This document shows positions 43,215 to 50,403 of a stretch of DNA of 64,000 nt, piece after piece. Below the pieces are notes generated by a model. The model was not told where the DNA came from. It did not search any database and worked only from the letters and a program-made list of their open reading frames with translations. Location of the stretch: assembly GCA_024275955.1 (NCBI GenBank), contig JAJRYD010000031.1, forward strand, positions 31,150 to 95,149, written 5' to 3'. Position 1 is the first letter of the stretch, and the number at the start of each line of letters is the position of its first letter. The stretch comes from Nitrospirota bacterium. GTDB taxonomy: Bacteria; Nitrospinota_A; UBA7883; JACRGQ01. The position numbers and the translations under genes are program-made.

Positions 43215-43688
43215 ATGTCTCAGATAAAAATGATTTTTAGAAAGTCGGTCGCTTTCTTTACTGCGGTTCTATTTCTATTTATGCCTATCACCCCTTCCGT
43301 AGCGGCTCTGTGTAGCGGTGCTAGCTATACGCAAGATGCTTTACTGCAGGATGTTCCAGAGATTCCGCACAGCAGCATGAACGGGGCCGATTACGAGTGC
43401 GGGCATAGCATGGGGCATCAGACAGGGCAAGAGACGGGACACCACGATAATCATAAGTGCGAACACTCTGGCGGTGATGTGTGCCGGCACGCGACGAAAG
43501 GCTATTCCATTACCAGCTGTTCGGTCTCTGGCGAATCTCTCGTGCCTGTCCTTATAACGGTGCCGGATCTTATACCAGCCTCGCGGCCTGAGCTGATATC
43601 TGCGGAGATAGTCGTCTCTATTAAAAATATTTTAACGGCTGTCTCTGTTGGCTCTTCCCAAACAGTTTACCGTCCCCCAATCGTCTAG
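43215..43688 (+). CDS. Exported His/Cys-rich protein, candidate metal binder
   Basis: This 157-residue protein starts with a long hydrophobic signal sequence ending in PSVAALC. The mature part has a cluster of His and Cys (CGHSMGHQTGQETGHHDNHKC then CRHATKG is the approximate region, residues 60-95), a composition typical of periplasmic copper or zinc binders. I recognise no family. A GTG at 43200 would add five residues. It lies 157 bases upstream of the predicted copper-linked outer-membrane protein and probably belongs to the same module. Confidence 0.6.
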   Translation: MSQIKMIFRKSVAFFTAVLFLFMPITPSVAALCSGASYTQDALLQDVPEIPHSSMNGADYECGHSMGHQTGQETGHHDNHKCEHSGGDVCRHATKGYSITSCSVSGESLVPVLITVPDLIPASRPELISAEIVVSIKNILTAVSVGSSQTVYRPPIV

Positions 43689-43845
43689 CCTCTCTTAATA
43701 GTCTTTTTAATCTTTCGCCACACCTGCGTTCGTCCGTTTTTTCACGGAGCTTCGCGTGGGGCAAAGGGTATCTAAAATTATAAACGGTTACCGTGCTACT
43801 GCCGTGCTTTGCGGTTGCGCGGCGCCGTTCGCATGAGGTTAAAAA

Positions 43846-45000
43846 ATGAGAAGATTTTATCTGTTAATAATGCTTGTGGTCTTGTTGCTGCCTGCCACGG
43901 CGTTTGCTTATGTCGGGCTATGTTGCGGGAAGTGCGGCGGCAACATGCCGCTAAACACTCTTGGTGCCGGAGTGCCGGAAACGAACGAGTTTCGCCTAAA
44001 GATAAGCCCTATGCTAATGAAAATGGACGGCCTGCTGGATGGAACCAGCTCTATAGACGGCAACAGCCTTCTTGGGATGCCTGCCGCCGGAAAATCTATG
44101 GCTGTGCCTACTAAGATGGATATGAACATGGTGAACTTTGCTCTTGGCTACAGTTTTACCGACGACTTTTTCGGCGGAGTTATGTTTATGCACAAAAAGA
44201 ACGAGATGGATATGAAGTTTAGCTCGATGATGGCTGGGAGTACGGGACAAAGCGGTTTTACCATGAAGTCGCAAGGCTTTGGCGACACTATGCTTATGAG
44301 CAAATACCGGCTTTATTATGACGACCCGCTAATACCTACAAAGCAGGCATCGCTTTTTTTCGGGTTGAGCATGCCGACAGGTTCTATTGAAGAAAAGAAC
44401 ACGGAACACCCGCTTACAATGAGGCAGAGCGAGCAGTTGCCATACTCCATGCAGCTTGGTTCCGGCACTTACGACCCGACTGTTGGAGTAGTTATGCAGC
44501 AGTCGGCCTCGCCGTTTTGGTGGGGGGGTAATTTTCTCTACACCACAAGGATAGGAAAGAACAGTAGAGATTACGCTCTTGGCGACGAACTGAATTACGA
44601 CATCTATTTCATGCGTCAGCTTAGCTACAACTTCCTTTTGCACTTTCAGCTAAACGGAAAACAGTGGGGGAAGATAAAGGGCGAGATGAACGAAGCGGTA
44701 ACGGGAGCTTCCGGCAGATCTACTAAGAACGACGGTTCATCTGCATATATGACACCATCGTGGGATCCGAACAACTACGGCGGTCACAAAGTTTTGGGAA
44801 CTATCGGCATGCAGTGGCAGCCAAAGAGCCTTCATATCGTAGAGCTTGCTGTCGGCGTTCCGCTTTATCAAAACCTCAACGGCCCGCAGTTGAAAGAGAC
44901 GCAAAGGATAACGCTTACCTATTACATCGAAATCCCCACAAGGAAAAGCAGACGGCACCCCGATTTCCTTGAAAAAGGGAAAAGCAAACTTGGTTTTTAA
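43846..45000 (+). CDS. Methionine-rich outer-membrane beta-barrel protein of the copper module
   Basis: This 384-residue protein has a signal peptide (LLLPATAFA) and a cysteine-rich mature N-terminus (GLCCGKCGGNMP). The body alternates strands in the manner of a beta barrel and resembles the phenol/MetA-degradation-type transporter family. Methionines are unusually frequent, with clusters such as MLMKMD and MFMHKKNEMDMKFSSMM, as in copper-handling proteins. It precedes genes for a c-type cytochrome, a thioredoxin and a Csp1-like copper store. Copper import, export or sensing at the outer membrane is inferred. Confidence 0.65.
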   Translation: MRRFYLLIMLVVLLLPATAFAYVGLCCGKCGGNMPLNTLGAGVPETNEFRLKISPMLMKMDGLLDGTSSIDGNSLLGMPAAGKSMAVPTKMDMNMVNFALGYSFTDDFFGGVMFMHKKNEMDMKFSSMMAGSTGQSGFTMKSQGFGDTMLMSKYRLYYDDPLIPTKQASLFFGLSMPTGSIEEKNTEHPLTMRQSEQLPYSMQLGSGTYDPTVGVVMQQSASPFWWGGNFLYTTRIGKNSRDYALGDELNYDIYFMRQLSYNFLLHFQLNGKQWGKIKGEMNEAVTGASGRSTKNDGSSAYMTPSWDPNNYGGHKVLGTIGMQWQPKSLHIVELAVGVPLYQNLNGPQLKETQRITLTYYIEIPTRKSRRHPDFLEKGKSKLGF

Positions 45001-45016
45001 TATTGGAGAATCGAAA

Positions 45017-45292
45017 ATGAAGAGATTACTGATTCTATCCGCAATGATGCTTGTTACCGCGTGTGCCGGACGGCAGACCCCGATACCTAACGCCGAATCG
45101 CCAGAGGCAAAACTTTACGCAGAGAAATGCGATGCCTGTCATTCGTTACCGCACCCTAAACGGCATAGCTATGCCAAGTGGCAACAGATGACCAAACTGA
45201 TGGAAAGCCATATTAAGGAAAAGGAGATGGCACCGCTCAGCGACGGCGAAAGAAAAACCATTATGGGATACCTTAAGGAAAACGCGCGGTGA
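45017..45292 (+). CDS. Small c-type cytochrome lipoprotein
   Basis: This 91-residue protein has a lipoprotein signal ending in VTACAG, so it should be anchored on the periplasmic side. It has a single heme-binding motif CDACH near residue 35. A distal methionine (MAPLSDGER region) can serve as axial ligand. ATG at 45017 is preferred because the signal begins there, with GGAG upstream. It overlaps the thioredoxin gene by 4 bases. In the copper module it could pass electrons to or from copper or cysteine thiols. Confidence 0.8.
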   Translation: MKRLLILSAMMLVTACAGRQTPIPNAESPEAKLYAEKCDACHSLPHPKRHSYAKWQQMTKLMESHIKEKEMAPLSDGERKTIMGYLKENAR

Positions 45293-45858
45293 CACAAACG
45301 CAAAAAGGCGGGCGTCTGGCCGGCATGGCGGTTGTCGCGGTGGTTGTGACAATGCTTGCTCACGGCAGTGCGGTAGCCGGAGATCTTTTTGGGGAGATCG
45401 GCGTAACACTTCCTAAAGTAAGGGTGGAGGCTCCGGCCTTTACCCTTGCTGGAAGCGGCGGCGGGCAGAAATCGCTAGCCGGCTTTAAAGGCAAAATAAT
45501 ATTGCTCAATTTCTGGGCGACATGGTGCGTGCCGTGCAGGGCGGAGATGCCGTCTATGGAAAAGCTTTGGCAAAAGTATCGGCATAAAGGTTTTGCCATT
45601 GTCGCTGTATCTGTCGATAGAGGTAACAGTGATGCGGTGCGCAGGTTTGTCGATGAGCATCGGTTGACCTTTACCGTACTGCTGGACCCGGATGGAGAGG
45701 TGAGGAACAGTTACGAAGTGAACGCCTTTCCGACAAGCTACCTGATAGGCAAAGACGGAAAGTTTTTGGGAAAAATTATCGGCGAGCGGGAATGGAACAG
45801 CCTGCCCGCATTTGACTTGATTGAAAGTCTTTTAGAAAAGGAGAAAGAAAATGAATAG
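45289..45858 (+). CDS. TlpA/ResA-type periplasmic thioredoxin
   Basis: This 189-residue protein has an N-terminal signal or anchor segment and a thioredoxin fold with active site WCVPC (FWATWCVPCRAEMP near residue 80) and the cis-proline segment NAFPTSYLIG. Family members reduce periplasmic disulfides for cytochrome or copper-site assembly. It starts with GTG overlapping the cytochrome gene and overlaps the Csp1-like gene by 8 bases. Keeping the thirteen cysteines of that protein reduced is a plausible task. Confidence 0.87.
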   Translation: MTQTQKGGRLAGMAVVAVVVTMLAHGSAVAGDLFGEIGVTLPKVRVEAPAFTLAGSGGGQKSLAGFKGKIILLNFWATWCVPCRAEMPSMEKLWQKYRHKGFAIVAVSVDRGNSDAVRRFVDEHRLTFTVLLDPDGEVRNSYEVNAFPTSYLIGKDGKFLGKIIGEREWNSLPAFDLIESLLEKEKENE

Positions 45859-46297
45859 AAGAGAACTGATGATAGCTACTGGTGGCGCGATTCTGGCATC
45901 GACAGTCGGCGATGCTTTTGCCGAGGGCCGTAAGGGCGTTATGGAACATGGTAAGCATCTGATGGTAAGCAAGGTCAATACCGATATTGCCGTTTCTGCC
46001 GCCGAGTGCATTACCACCGGCGAAGAGTGCGTGCGGGTATGTATCGAGACGATGGCAACGGGCGACCCTTCTATGGCGCAGTGTGCTAGGTCGCTACAGG
46101 CGTTAATGTCGTCTTGCGAAGCGCTTCAGATAATGGCTATCCACGATTCCGCTTTCCTTAAAGATATAGCGGTGGTAGCCAAAAAGGTTTGTAAAGATTG
46201 CCAAGAAGAGTGTATGAAGCATAAACACCATAAACAATGCATCGAATGCGCTAACGCCTGCGTAAAGTGCATAGAGCTTTGTAATAAATATATCTAA
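45851..46297 (+). CDS. Csp1-like copper-storage protein, Tat-exported
   Basis: This 148-residue protein begins with a twin-arginine signal (NRRELMIATGGAIL), so it should fold before export. The mature part is a four-helix bundle with thirteen cysteines spaced along the helices (for example CVRVC, CKDCQEEC, CIECANACVKCIELC), plus a His cluster KHKHHK. This matches copper-storage protein Csp1, which binds many Cu(I) ions in its core. It is the last gene of the module. The family is otherwise known as a DUF326-type four-helix bundle. Confidence 0.85.
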   Translation: MNRRELMIATGGAILASTVGDAFAEGRKGVMEHGKHLMVSKVNTDIAVSAAECITTGEECVRVCIETMATGDPSMAQCARSLQALMSSCEALQIMAIHDSAFLKDIAVVAKKVCKDCQEECMKHKHHKQCIECANACVKCIELCNKYI

Positions 46298-46311
46298 ACT
46301 GTTCTAGCGTG

Positions 46312-46335
46312 TCTCCCAAGGAATATCTTGGGAGA
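46312..46335 (+). terminator. Hairpin after the copper module
   Basis: TCTCCCAAG at 46312-46320 and CTTGGGAGA at 46327-46335 form a perfect 9-base-pair stem with a 6-base loop, 14 bases after the Csp1-like stop. Only a short T-run (ATCTTTTG) follows, so termination is likely but may be incomplete. Confidence 0.6.
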
Positions 46336-46527
46336 TGCGCATCTTTTGAGCTGTCGCAGGGAGTACTGTGGGGCGTGGGAGGCATATCTTTTATTTCATC
46401 TCTCTTTTTGTTGAAGAGAAGCGCGAACGCCCACGCAACGCGCGCAGGCGGCAGCGGTGCAATGCAACTTGTCCCTAAAGTTCAAAAAGATTTATCTACC
46501 GCCAGCGAGAGCCGTCGCACCTGCTAG

Positions 46528-46655
46528 GGGGCTGTTACCGAATGAGACAAGCTTGATTTTGCTGTAAATCGCCAAGTTCTAAAGCCTCTGTTTTTACGAA
46601 GTTAGAAAATGAACTTTCCTTTGAAACGCTTAAAAACTCTTTTGGAAACAGCCCC
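46528..46655 (-). mobile_element. MITE-like element, copy F
   Basis: This copy reads GGGGCTGTTACC at its left end and GGAAACAGCCCC at its right, with the orientation of C and D. CTAG flanks both ends (46524-46527 and 46655-46658, sharing one terminal C), a probable 4- to 5-base target duplication. It sits between the copper module and the PHP gene. The region 46336-46527 shows no gene. Confidence 0.8.
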
Positions 46656-46946
46656 TAGAAGTTCGAGAAACTCTGTTTCCAGCATCACGGCTACCGGCTC
46701 TACGCCCCTGCTGGCGGCTCACCCACGCAACGGCGTGGAGCTAGTTCTAGCTGGCGATAGCTTTACCATCAGAAATTCTAAAAGCTTTAGCCAGACGACA
46801 AGCGCTCCACCGAAGGTGGTAGCGGAGGCTACGCGAATATCTTCTAAAACGCTAGAAAGGTATATCTATCACCTGTGAGGGCTACCCCCAGCAGTTTGGT
46901 GGGGGTGCGGGTAGACAACAGGGGCGGTTTGGCTTAGGCTATCCCG
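46656..46946. other. Intergenic region with palindromes
   Basis: No gene is visible. CCACGC-AACG-GCGTGG at 46723-46738 is a perfect hairpin nearly identical to the one at 25437. CTCCACC-GAA-GGTGG near 46808 and CCCCC/GGGGG around 46887-46907 are further small stems. A frame that starts inside MITE copy F and runs to 46878 has no independent support. Confidence 0.4.
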
Positions 46947-47597
46947 ATGATTGATTTGCATATGCACACGCTTCATAGTGACGGCGAGCTTGTCCCTGCC
47001 GAGCTGGCCCGCAGAGCATCCGTAATCGGCTGTAGGGCGATAGCGATTACCGACCATGTCGACCTCTCTAATGTAGAGGCTGTTACCGAGGCGACTGTAC
47101 GGTTTTGCGAAGATGAAAGCCACGACATAAGGGTGATACCGGGGGTGGAGATTTCTCATGTAAGGCCTAAGATGATTACTGTAATCGCCGAGCTTGCCCG
47201 CAAAGGCGGCGCGAAGCTTATAGTGGTTCATGGCGAGACTATCGTAGAGCCTGTGGAGGAGGGGACGAACTCGGCCGCTATAGACGCTGGCGTAAATATA
47301 ATTGCCCACCCCGGCCTTATATCGCTAGAGCTTGCGGAAAAAGCGGCATCCGCCTCGGTTTATCTTGAGATAAGCGGGCGGGGGGGGCATAGCTTTACCA
47401 ATGGGCATGTAGCAAAAACGGCGGCTGAGGCTGGCGCGAAACTTGTTTTTAACTCGGACACGCACGCGCCGCGCGACCTGATCGGGCTAGACACCGCTCT
47501 TGCCGTGCTAAAAGGGGCAGGGCTTTCCGACAAGAGGGTGGCGGAAACGTTTGCCAACTCACAAAAGATAGTGGAGGATTTAAGTGGCTCGTTATAG
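46947..47597 (+). CDS. PHP-domain phosphoesterase
   Basis: This 216-residue protein has the metal-binding PHP motifs DLHMHTLHSDGE at the start, ITDHVD near residue 31, a His in VVHGE, NIIAHPGL near 112 and NSDTHAPRD near 169. It is likely a stand-alone phosphatase of the histidinol-phosphatase or nucleoside-bisphosphate type; the substrate is unknown. It overlaps the next gene by 14 bases. Confidence 0.85.
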   Translation: MIDLHMHTLHSDGELVPAELARRASVIGCRAIAITDHVDLSNVEAVTEATVRFCEDESHDIRVIPGVEISHVRPKMITVIAELARKGGAKLIVVHGETIVEPVEEGTNSAAIDAGVNIIAHPGLISLELAEKAASASVYLEISGRGGHSFTNGHVAKTAAEAGAKLVFNSDTHAPRDLIGLDTALAVLKGAGLSDKRVAETFANSQKIVEDLSGSL

Positions 47598-48297
47598 CAG
47601 GATTAAAAGAAAAGCAGATATCACAGAGACAGACGAGTTTATAAGCTTTTGGGAACGGGTCTACATTTGGGCGAGCGAAAACACGGTTAAAGCTATTTTT
47701 CCGGCTATCGCTTTGGTTCTTGTCGGCATGGTAATGGTTGGCACCGTTTACTATGTTAAGAAGAAAGATGTATCGGCACAAAAAGCTCTTTATTTCGCCC
47801 TTTTGGAATACCCAAGAGATGGGCAAAAGGACGATAAAAAGGTTTTTAACCCTTCGGCTTCGTCTAAGATGGTCGAATCGCTCGATAGCATTGCGTCTCA
47901 TTTTGCCGGCTCCGCTGGCGCTATGATGGCGGAACTGTACAAGGCGAACCTTCTTTACAGCACAAACCAGATGGAAAAAGCCGAAGAATCGTACAGGAAA
48001 ATAGTCGACGCCGACAACCAAAGAGGAGTGGTCGTCTCGTCGCTCGCTTCGATCGGCCTTGCTATGGTTTATCAAAATCAAGGAAAGTACGACGAATCTA
48101 CAACCGAGCTGGCTTTTTTTCTAAACGAGCCTAATGCGCAGTTCGGCGGGGAGATGAGCCTTATAACGGCGCGGAACCTAGAGCTTAAAGGCGATAAAAG
48201 CGGAGCGACAGCCAAGTATGAGGAATTTCTGGCAACCTACCCGAACTCCGGCAGAACGCTAGATGTTCATCACAAAATATCGCAGTTGAAGCAGTAG
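47584..48297 (+). CDS. YfgM-like membrane TPR protein
   Basis: This 237-residue protein has an N-terminal cytosolic part, one membrane helix (about residues 40-60, IALVLVGMVMVGTVYYV) and a periplasmic tetratricopeptide domain ending in YPNSGRTLDVHHKI. That is the layout of YfgM, an ancillary subunit of the SecYEG/PpiD chaperone network. It starts with GTG within the end of the PHP gene. The assignment rests on architecture; other single-helix TPR proteins look alike. Confidence 0.65.
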   Translation: MARYSRIKRKADITETDEFISFWERVYIWASENTVKAIFPAIALVLVGMVMVGTVYYVKKKDVSAQKALYFALLEYPRDGQKDDKKVFNPSASSKMVESLDSIASHFAGSAGAMMAELYKANLLYSTNQMEKAEESYRKIVDADNQRGVVVSSLASIGLAMVYQNQGKYDESTTELAFFLNEPNAQFGGEMSLITARNLELKGDKSGATAKYEEFLATYPNSGRTLDVHHKISQLKQ

Positions 48298-48302
48298 GCT
48301 CT

Positions 48303-48519
48303 TTAAGCTTCGTCCCATTCCTGTTTGGAAATTCCGGCCTCTTTTAGGATTAGTCTTAAAAGGGCGATAGAGATTTTATGGCCGGAATGAGGATTTGGAA
48401 TCCTTAATTTCAAAGCCCCTTTTTCCATGAATTGGTGTTTACCGCCGGAAAACGGCCCCGAATAACCGATAGAACGAAGTTTTCTGATTAAGCTCTTTTC
48501 GTTTAATGGTCGGCACCAT
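48303..48519 (-). pseudogene. hicA: HicA toxin, frameshifted
   Basis: Reading from ATG at 48519-48517 gives VPTIKRKELNQK and then leaves frame at a run of four A. With three A the protein continues as LRSIGYSGPFSGGKHQFME and on to the stop at 48303, a complete HicA-type mRNA interferase of about 71 residues with its catalytic His in GGKHQF. The extra base either inactivates the toxin or is a base-calling error. It follows the antitoxin gene hicB by three bases. Confidence 0.8.
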
Positions 48520-48522
48520 CGC

Positions 48523-48771
48523 TTAGCTAGGAAGAGTCTGCTTTATGTTTAGTTCAATCCCTTTCACTCTGGGTAGGTCTTCGTGATTCTGTATTTTTAT
48601 TAAAAGCCATTCTTCAACGACTTCCATAAGGTCTTTTCGACACTCCTCAATAGTGGAACCATGCCCCCATGCCCCCTCAAAGCCGGGGACGCTGGCAAAC
48701 CATGCGTTATCCTCTTCGACCTTTTTATATTCAGCCTTCTCAATAGCTTTGGATATGTACTCGGCAAGCAT
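48523..48771 (-). CDS. hicB: HicB-family antitoxin
   Basis: This 82-residue protein shows the partial RNase-H-like HicB fold: DNAWFASVPGFEGAWGHG followed by TIEECRKDLMEVVEEWL. It neutralises HicA. No C-terminal DNA-binding domain is obvious. The protein is intact although the toxin frame downstream is broken. A GGAGAA sequence precedes the ATG. The pair faces away from the AT-rich island that starts at 48.9 kb. Confidence 0.85.
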   Translation of the reverse strand: MLAEYISKAIEKAEYKKVEEDNAWFASVPGFEGAWGHGSTIEECRKDLMEVVEEWLLIKIQNHEDLPRVKGIELNIKQTLPS

Positions 48772-48927
48772 TTTGGCATTCTCCTTTTTGAAAATTCTAC
48801 CATATGTTCGGCGAGTTATTTTGTCGCAGTAGAAAACAAAAAAATAAGTATTTCTATGTTGACATTATATTCCTCATTCTGCAATATGCATTTGAAATGA
48901 AAATTGGCTCACTTTATGGAGGTTTTT

Positions 48928-49701
48928 ATGAGTGGTAAAGGGAAAAGATTGACTAAATTAAAGCTTGATGACATTCCAAAAGTAGGAACAGCGGGGCGCA
49001 AAATAATGCTGTTAATTACAAGGCATGAGGAGTACAAAAAAGCTATTGAGGAAGGAATTCCGGCATTTTATGAAGAAGAGTTGTCGGAGATAGAGAAGAA
49101 ATACAGTGATGGCATAAGCCAGATAGATGCCCAGCGAGAGCTGAAGAAAAAAGGGCTAGCGGTAAAGCAAAGCGTCATTCAGCATTACATTAAAGTTGGT
49201 CAGTTGCCGAAACCGAGAGAAGCGCGTAGGAAAACTAAAAAAGGGGCCATATCCTTGTATCCATCAAGCTTCATTCGCCATTTAAATCTAGTTCGGTTTG
49301 CAATGATAGCAGGGCGGAAAGTTTTTGATGAGATACTGAATGCCGAATTGGGAGTAGATTTTTCCGACTATTTTCTCCTCCAACACAATACCGATGATGA
49401 GTGTTATGAGTGGTATGACGATGGATTTTTTGGAGCTTTTGTTGTGAGCTTGTGGCGGTTTGAAGAATTCGGCTTGAGTTATGCAAGTGATGCGATTGAG
49501 AAGGCTTTCAAGCCGAATGCTAAGAAACAGGAAAAATACAGGAAAAGACTGGAGAGAATCAGAAAAATAAAAAATAAACTTGAAGCTGAAGTTAAGAAGT
49601 TTGAAGAAGAAGCCAAAGAAAATGGCAGGCTCAGCATGCTACAGAGTTTCGCGCTATCCGAACTTCTTAATCCTAAGCAGGTTTCCGGGGAGAAAAAATA
49701 A
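48928..49701 (+). CDS. MerR-like DNA-binding protein of an accessory island
   Basis: This 257-residue protein is very lysine-rich. Around residue 95 a MerR-type helix-turn-helix/wing appears (QHYIKVGQLPKPREARRKTK then SLYPSSFIRHLNLVRFAM), where GLLPxPxR is the usual pattern. A central region rich in aromatic and acidic residues (DDECYEWYDDGFF) and a C-terminal coiled coil follow. ATG at 48928 has GGAGG five bases upstream. It stops one base before the next gene. Low GC content sets it apart from neighbours, suggesting transfer. The ligand and target are unknown. Confidence 0.6.
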   Translation: MSGKGKRLTKLKLDDIPKVGTAGRKIMLLITRHEEYKKAIEEGIPAFYEEELSEIEKKYSDGISQIDAQRELKKKGLAVKQSVIQHYIKVGQLPKPREARRKTKKGAISLYPSSFIRHLNLVRFAMIAGRKVFDEILNAELGVDFSDYFLLQHNTDDECYEWYDDGFFGAFVVSLWRFEEFGLSYASDAIEKAFKPNAKKQEKYRKRLERIRKIKNKLEAEVKKFEEEAKENGRLSMLQSFALSELLNPKQVSGEKK

Positions 49702-49947
49702 ATGAGGGTAAGTAATCATGCTTTCAGTCGAATGGAAGAGAGGCATATTGATGACACAGTAGCCAGAATAATGGAAATGGTTGTTCCGGCAAAATACCTG
49801 AACCATAGCTATCATCTTTTCTTGAATAGAAAAAATGCAAGAAAGATTGCGAGCTTTCTTCGCAAAGCTGCAAATAAAGTCGAAAGGCTTTCTGGTGTGC
49901 AATTAGTTGTAGACGACAGCGGGATCAACCCTTATTACTGCGTATAG
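49702..49947 (+). CDS. DUF4258-like small protein
   Basis: This 81-residue basic protein starts with NHAFSRMEERHIDD, the pattern of DUF4258 proteins, which relate to RelE-type toxins and are often encoded next to DNA-binding partners. The mature fold would be a small alpha/beta domain ending in VDDSGINPYYCV. Its ATG directly follows the stop of the MerR-like gene, so the two are translationally coupled and might form a toxin-antitoxin-like pair. This is inferred from context. Confidence 0.6.
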   Translation: MRVSNHAFSRMEERHIDDTVARIMEMVVPAKYLNHSYHLFLNRKNARKIASFLRKAANKVERLSGVQLVVDDSGINPYYCV

Positions 49948-49961
49948 GAGAAGGTAAAAAA

Positions 49962-50267
49962 ATGTCAACCCCTAAAGAGAGTGAAATTATACCCAAGCTA
50001 CTTTCCCTGTTAAGTAATTCACCAAGTGGAATGCCTCCCGTTCAAGAAGTTTATAAAAATCTAGCAGAAAAATTTCCAGAATTAACGTTGGAAGAAAAAA
50101 ATATATCATATAGAAATAGCAAAAGTAAGTTTGCCAATCAGGTACAGTTTGCTAGGTTGCGTTGTGTCGATGCTGGGTTAATCTTTCGCCCAATGGAAGC
50201 AGGTCCTGCGCCTCATGGGTTTTGGAAAATAACTGAAAAAGGTAAAGAGTCCTTAAAAGAAGCTTAA
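49962..50267 (+). CDS. Stand-alone Mrr N-terminal winged-helix domain protein
   Basis: This 101-residue protein matches the winged-helix domain found at the N-terminus of Mrr restriction endonucleases: a helix pair, then FANQVQFARLRCVDAGLIF and GFWKITEKGKESL. The nuclease domain is absent and no mrr gene follows. It begins 14 bases after the DUF4258-like gene with AGGAGAAGG upstream, completing a three-gene AT-rich unit. It may act as a DNA-binding regulator or as part of a defence-related module. Confidence 0.65.
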   Translation: MSTPKESEIIPKLLSLLSNSPSGMPPVQEVYKNLAEKFPELTLEEKNISYRNSKSKFANQVQFARLRCVDAGLIFRPMEAGPAPHGFWKITEKGKESLKEA

Positions 50268-50403
50268 AAATCACATCACCAACGGCGGGAAGGCAAGCCT
50301 TGATTTGAGTTTTAGCTGAATCTTTGTAGCTTCATCGCACGAAACATCCCATCTCTAAAGTTTTCGTGGTTGTCAGATAGGAATCCCACCAAAGGTTTTT
50401 TGG

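Noticed and set aside
46309..46527. Frame of 72 codons after the copper module
   Set aside because: It contains the probable terminator hairpin and stops at the MITE border; no family resemblance.
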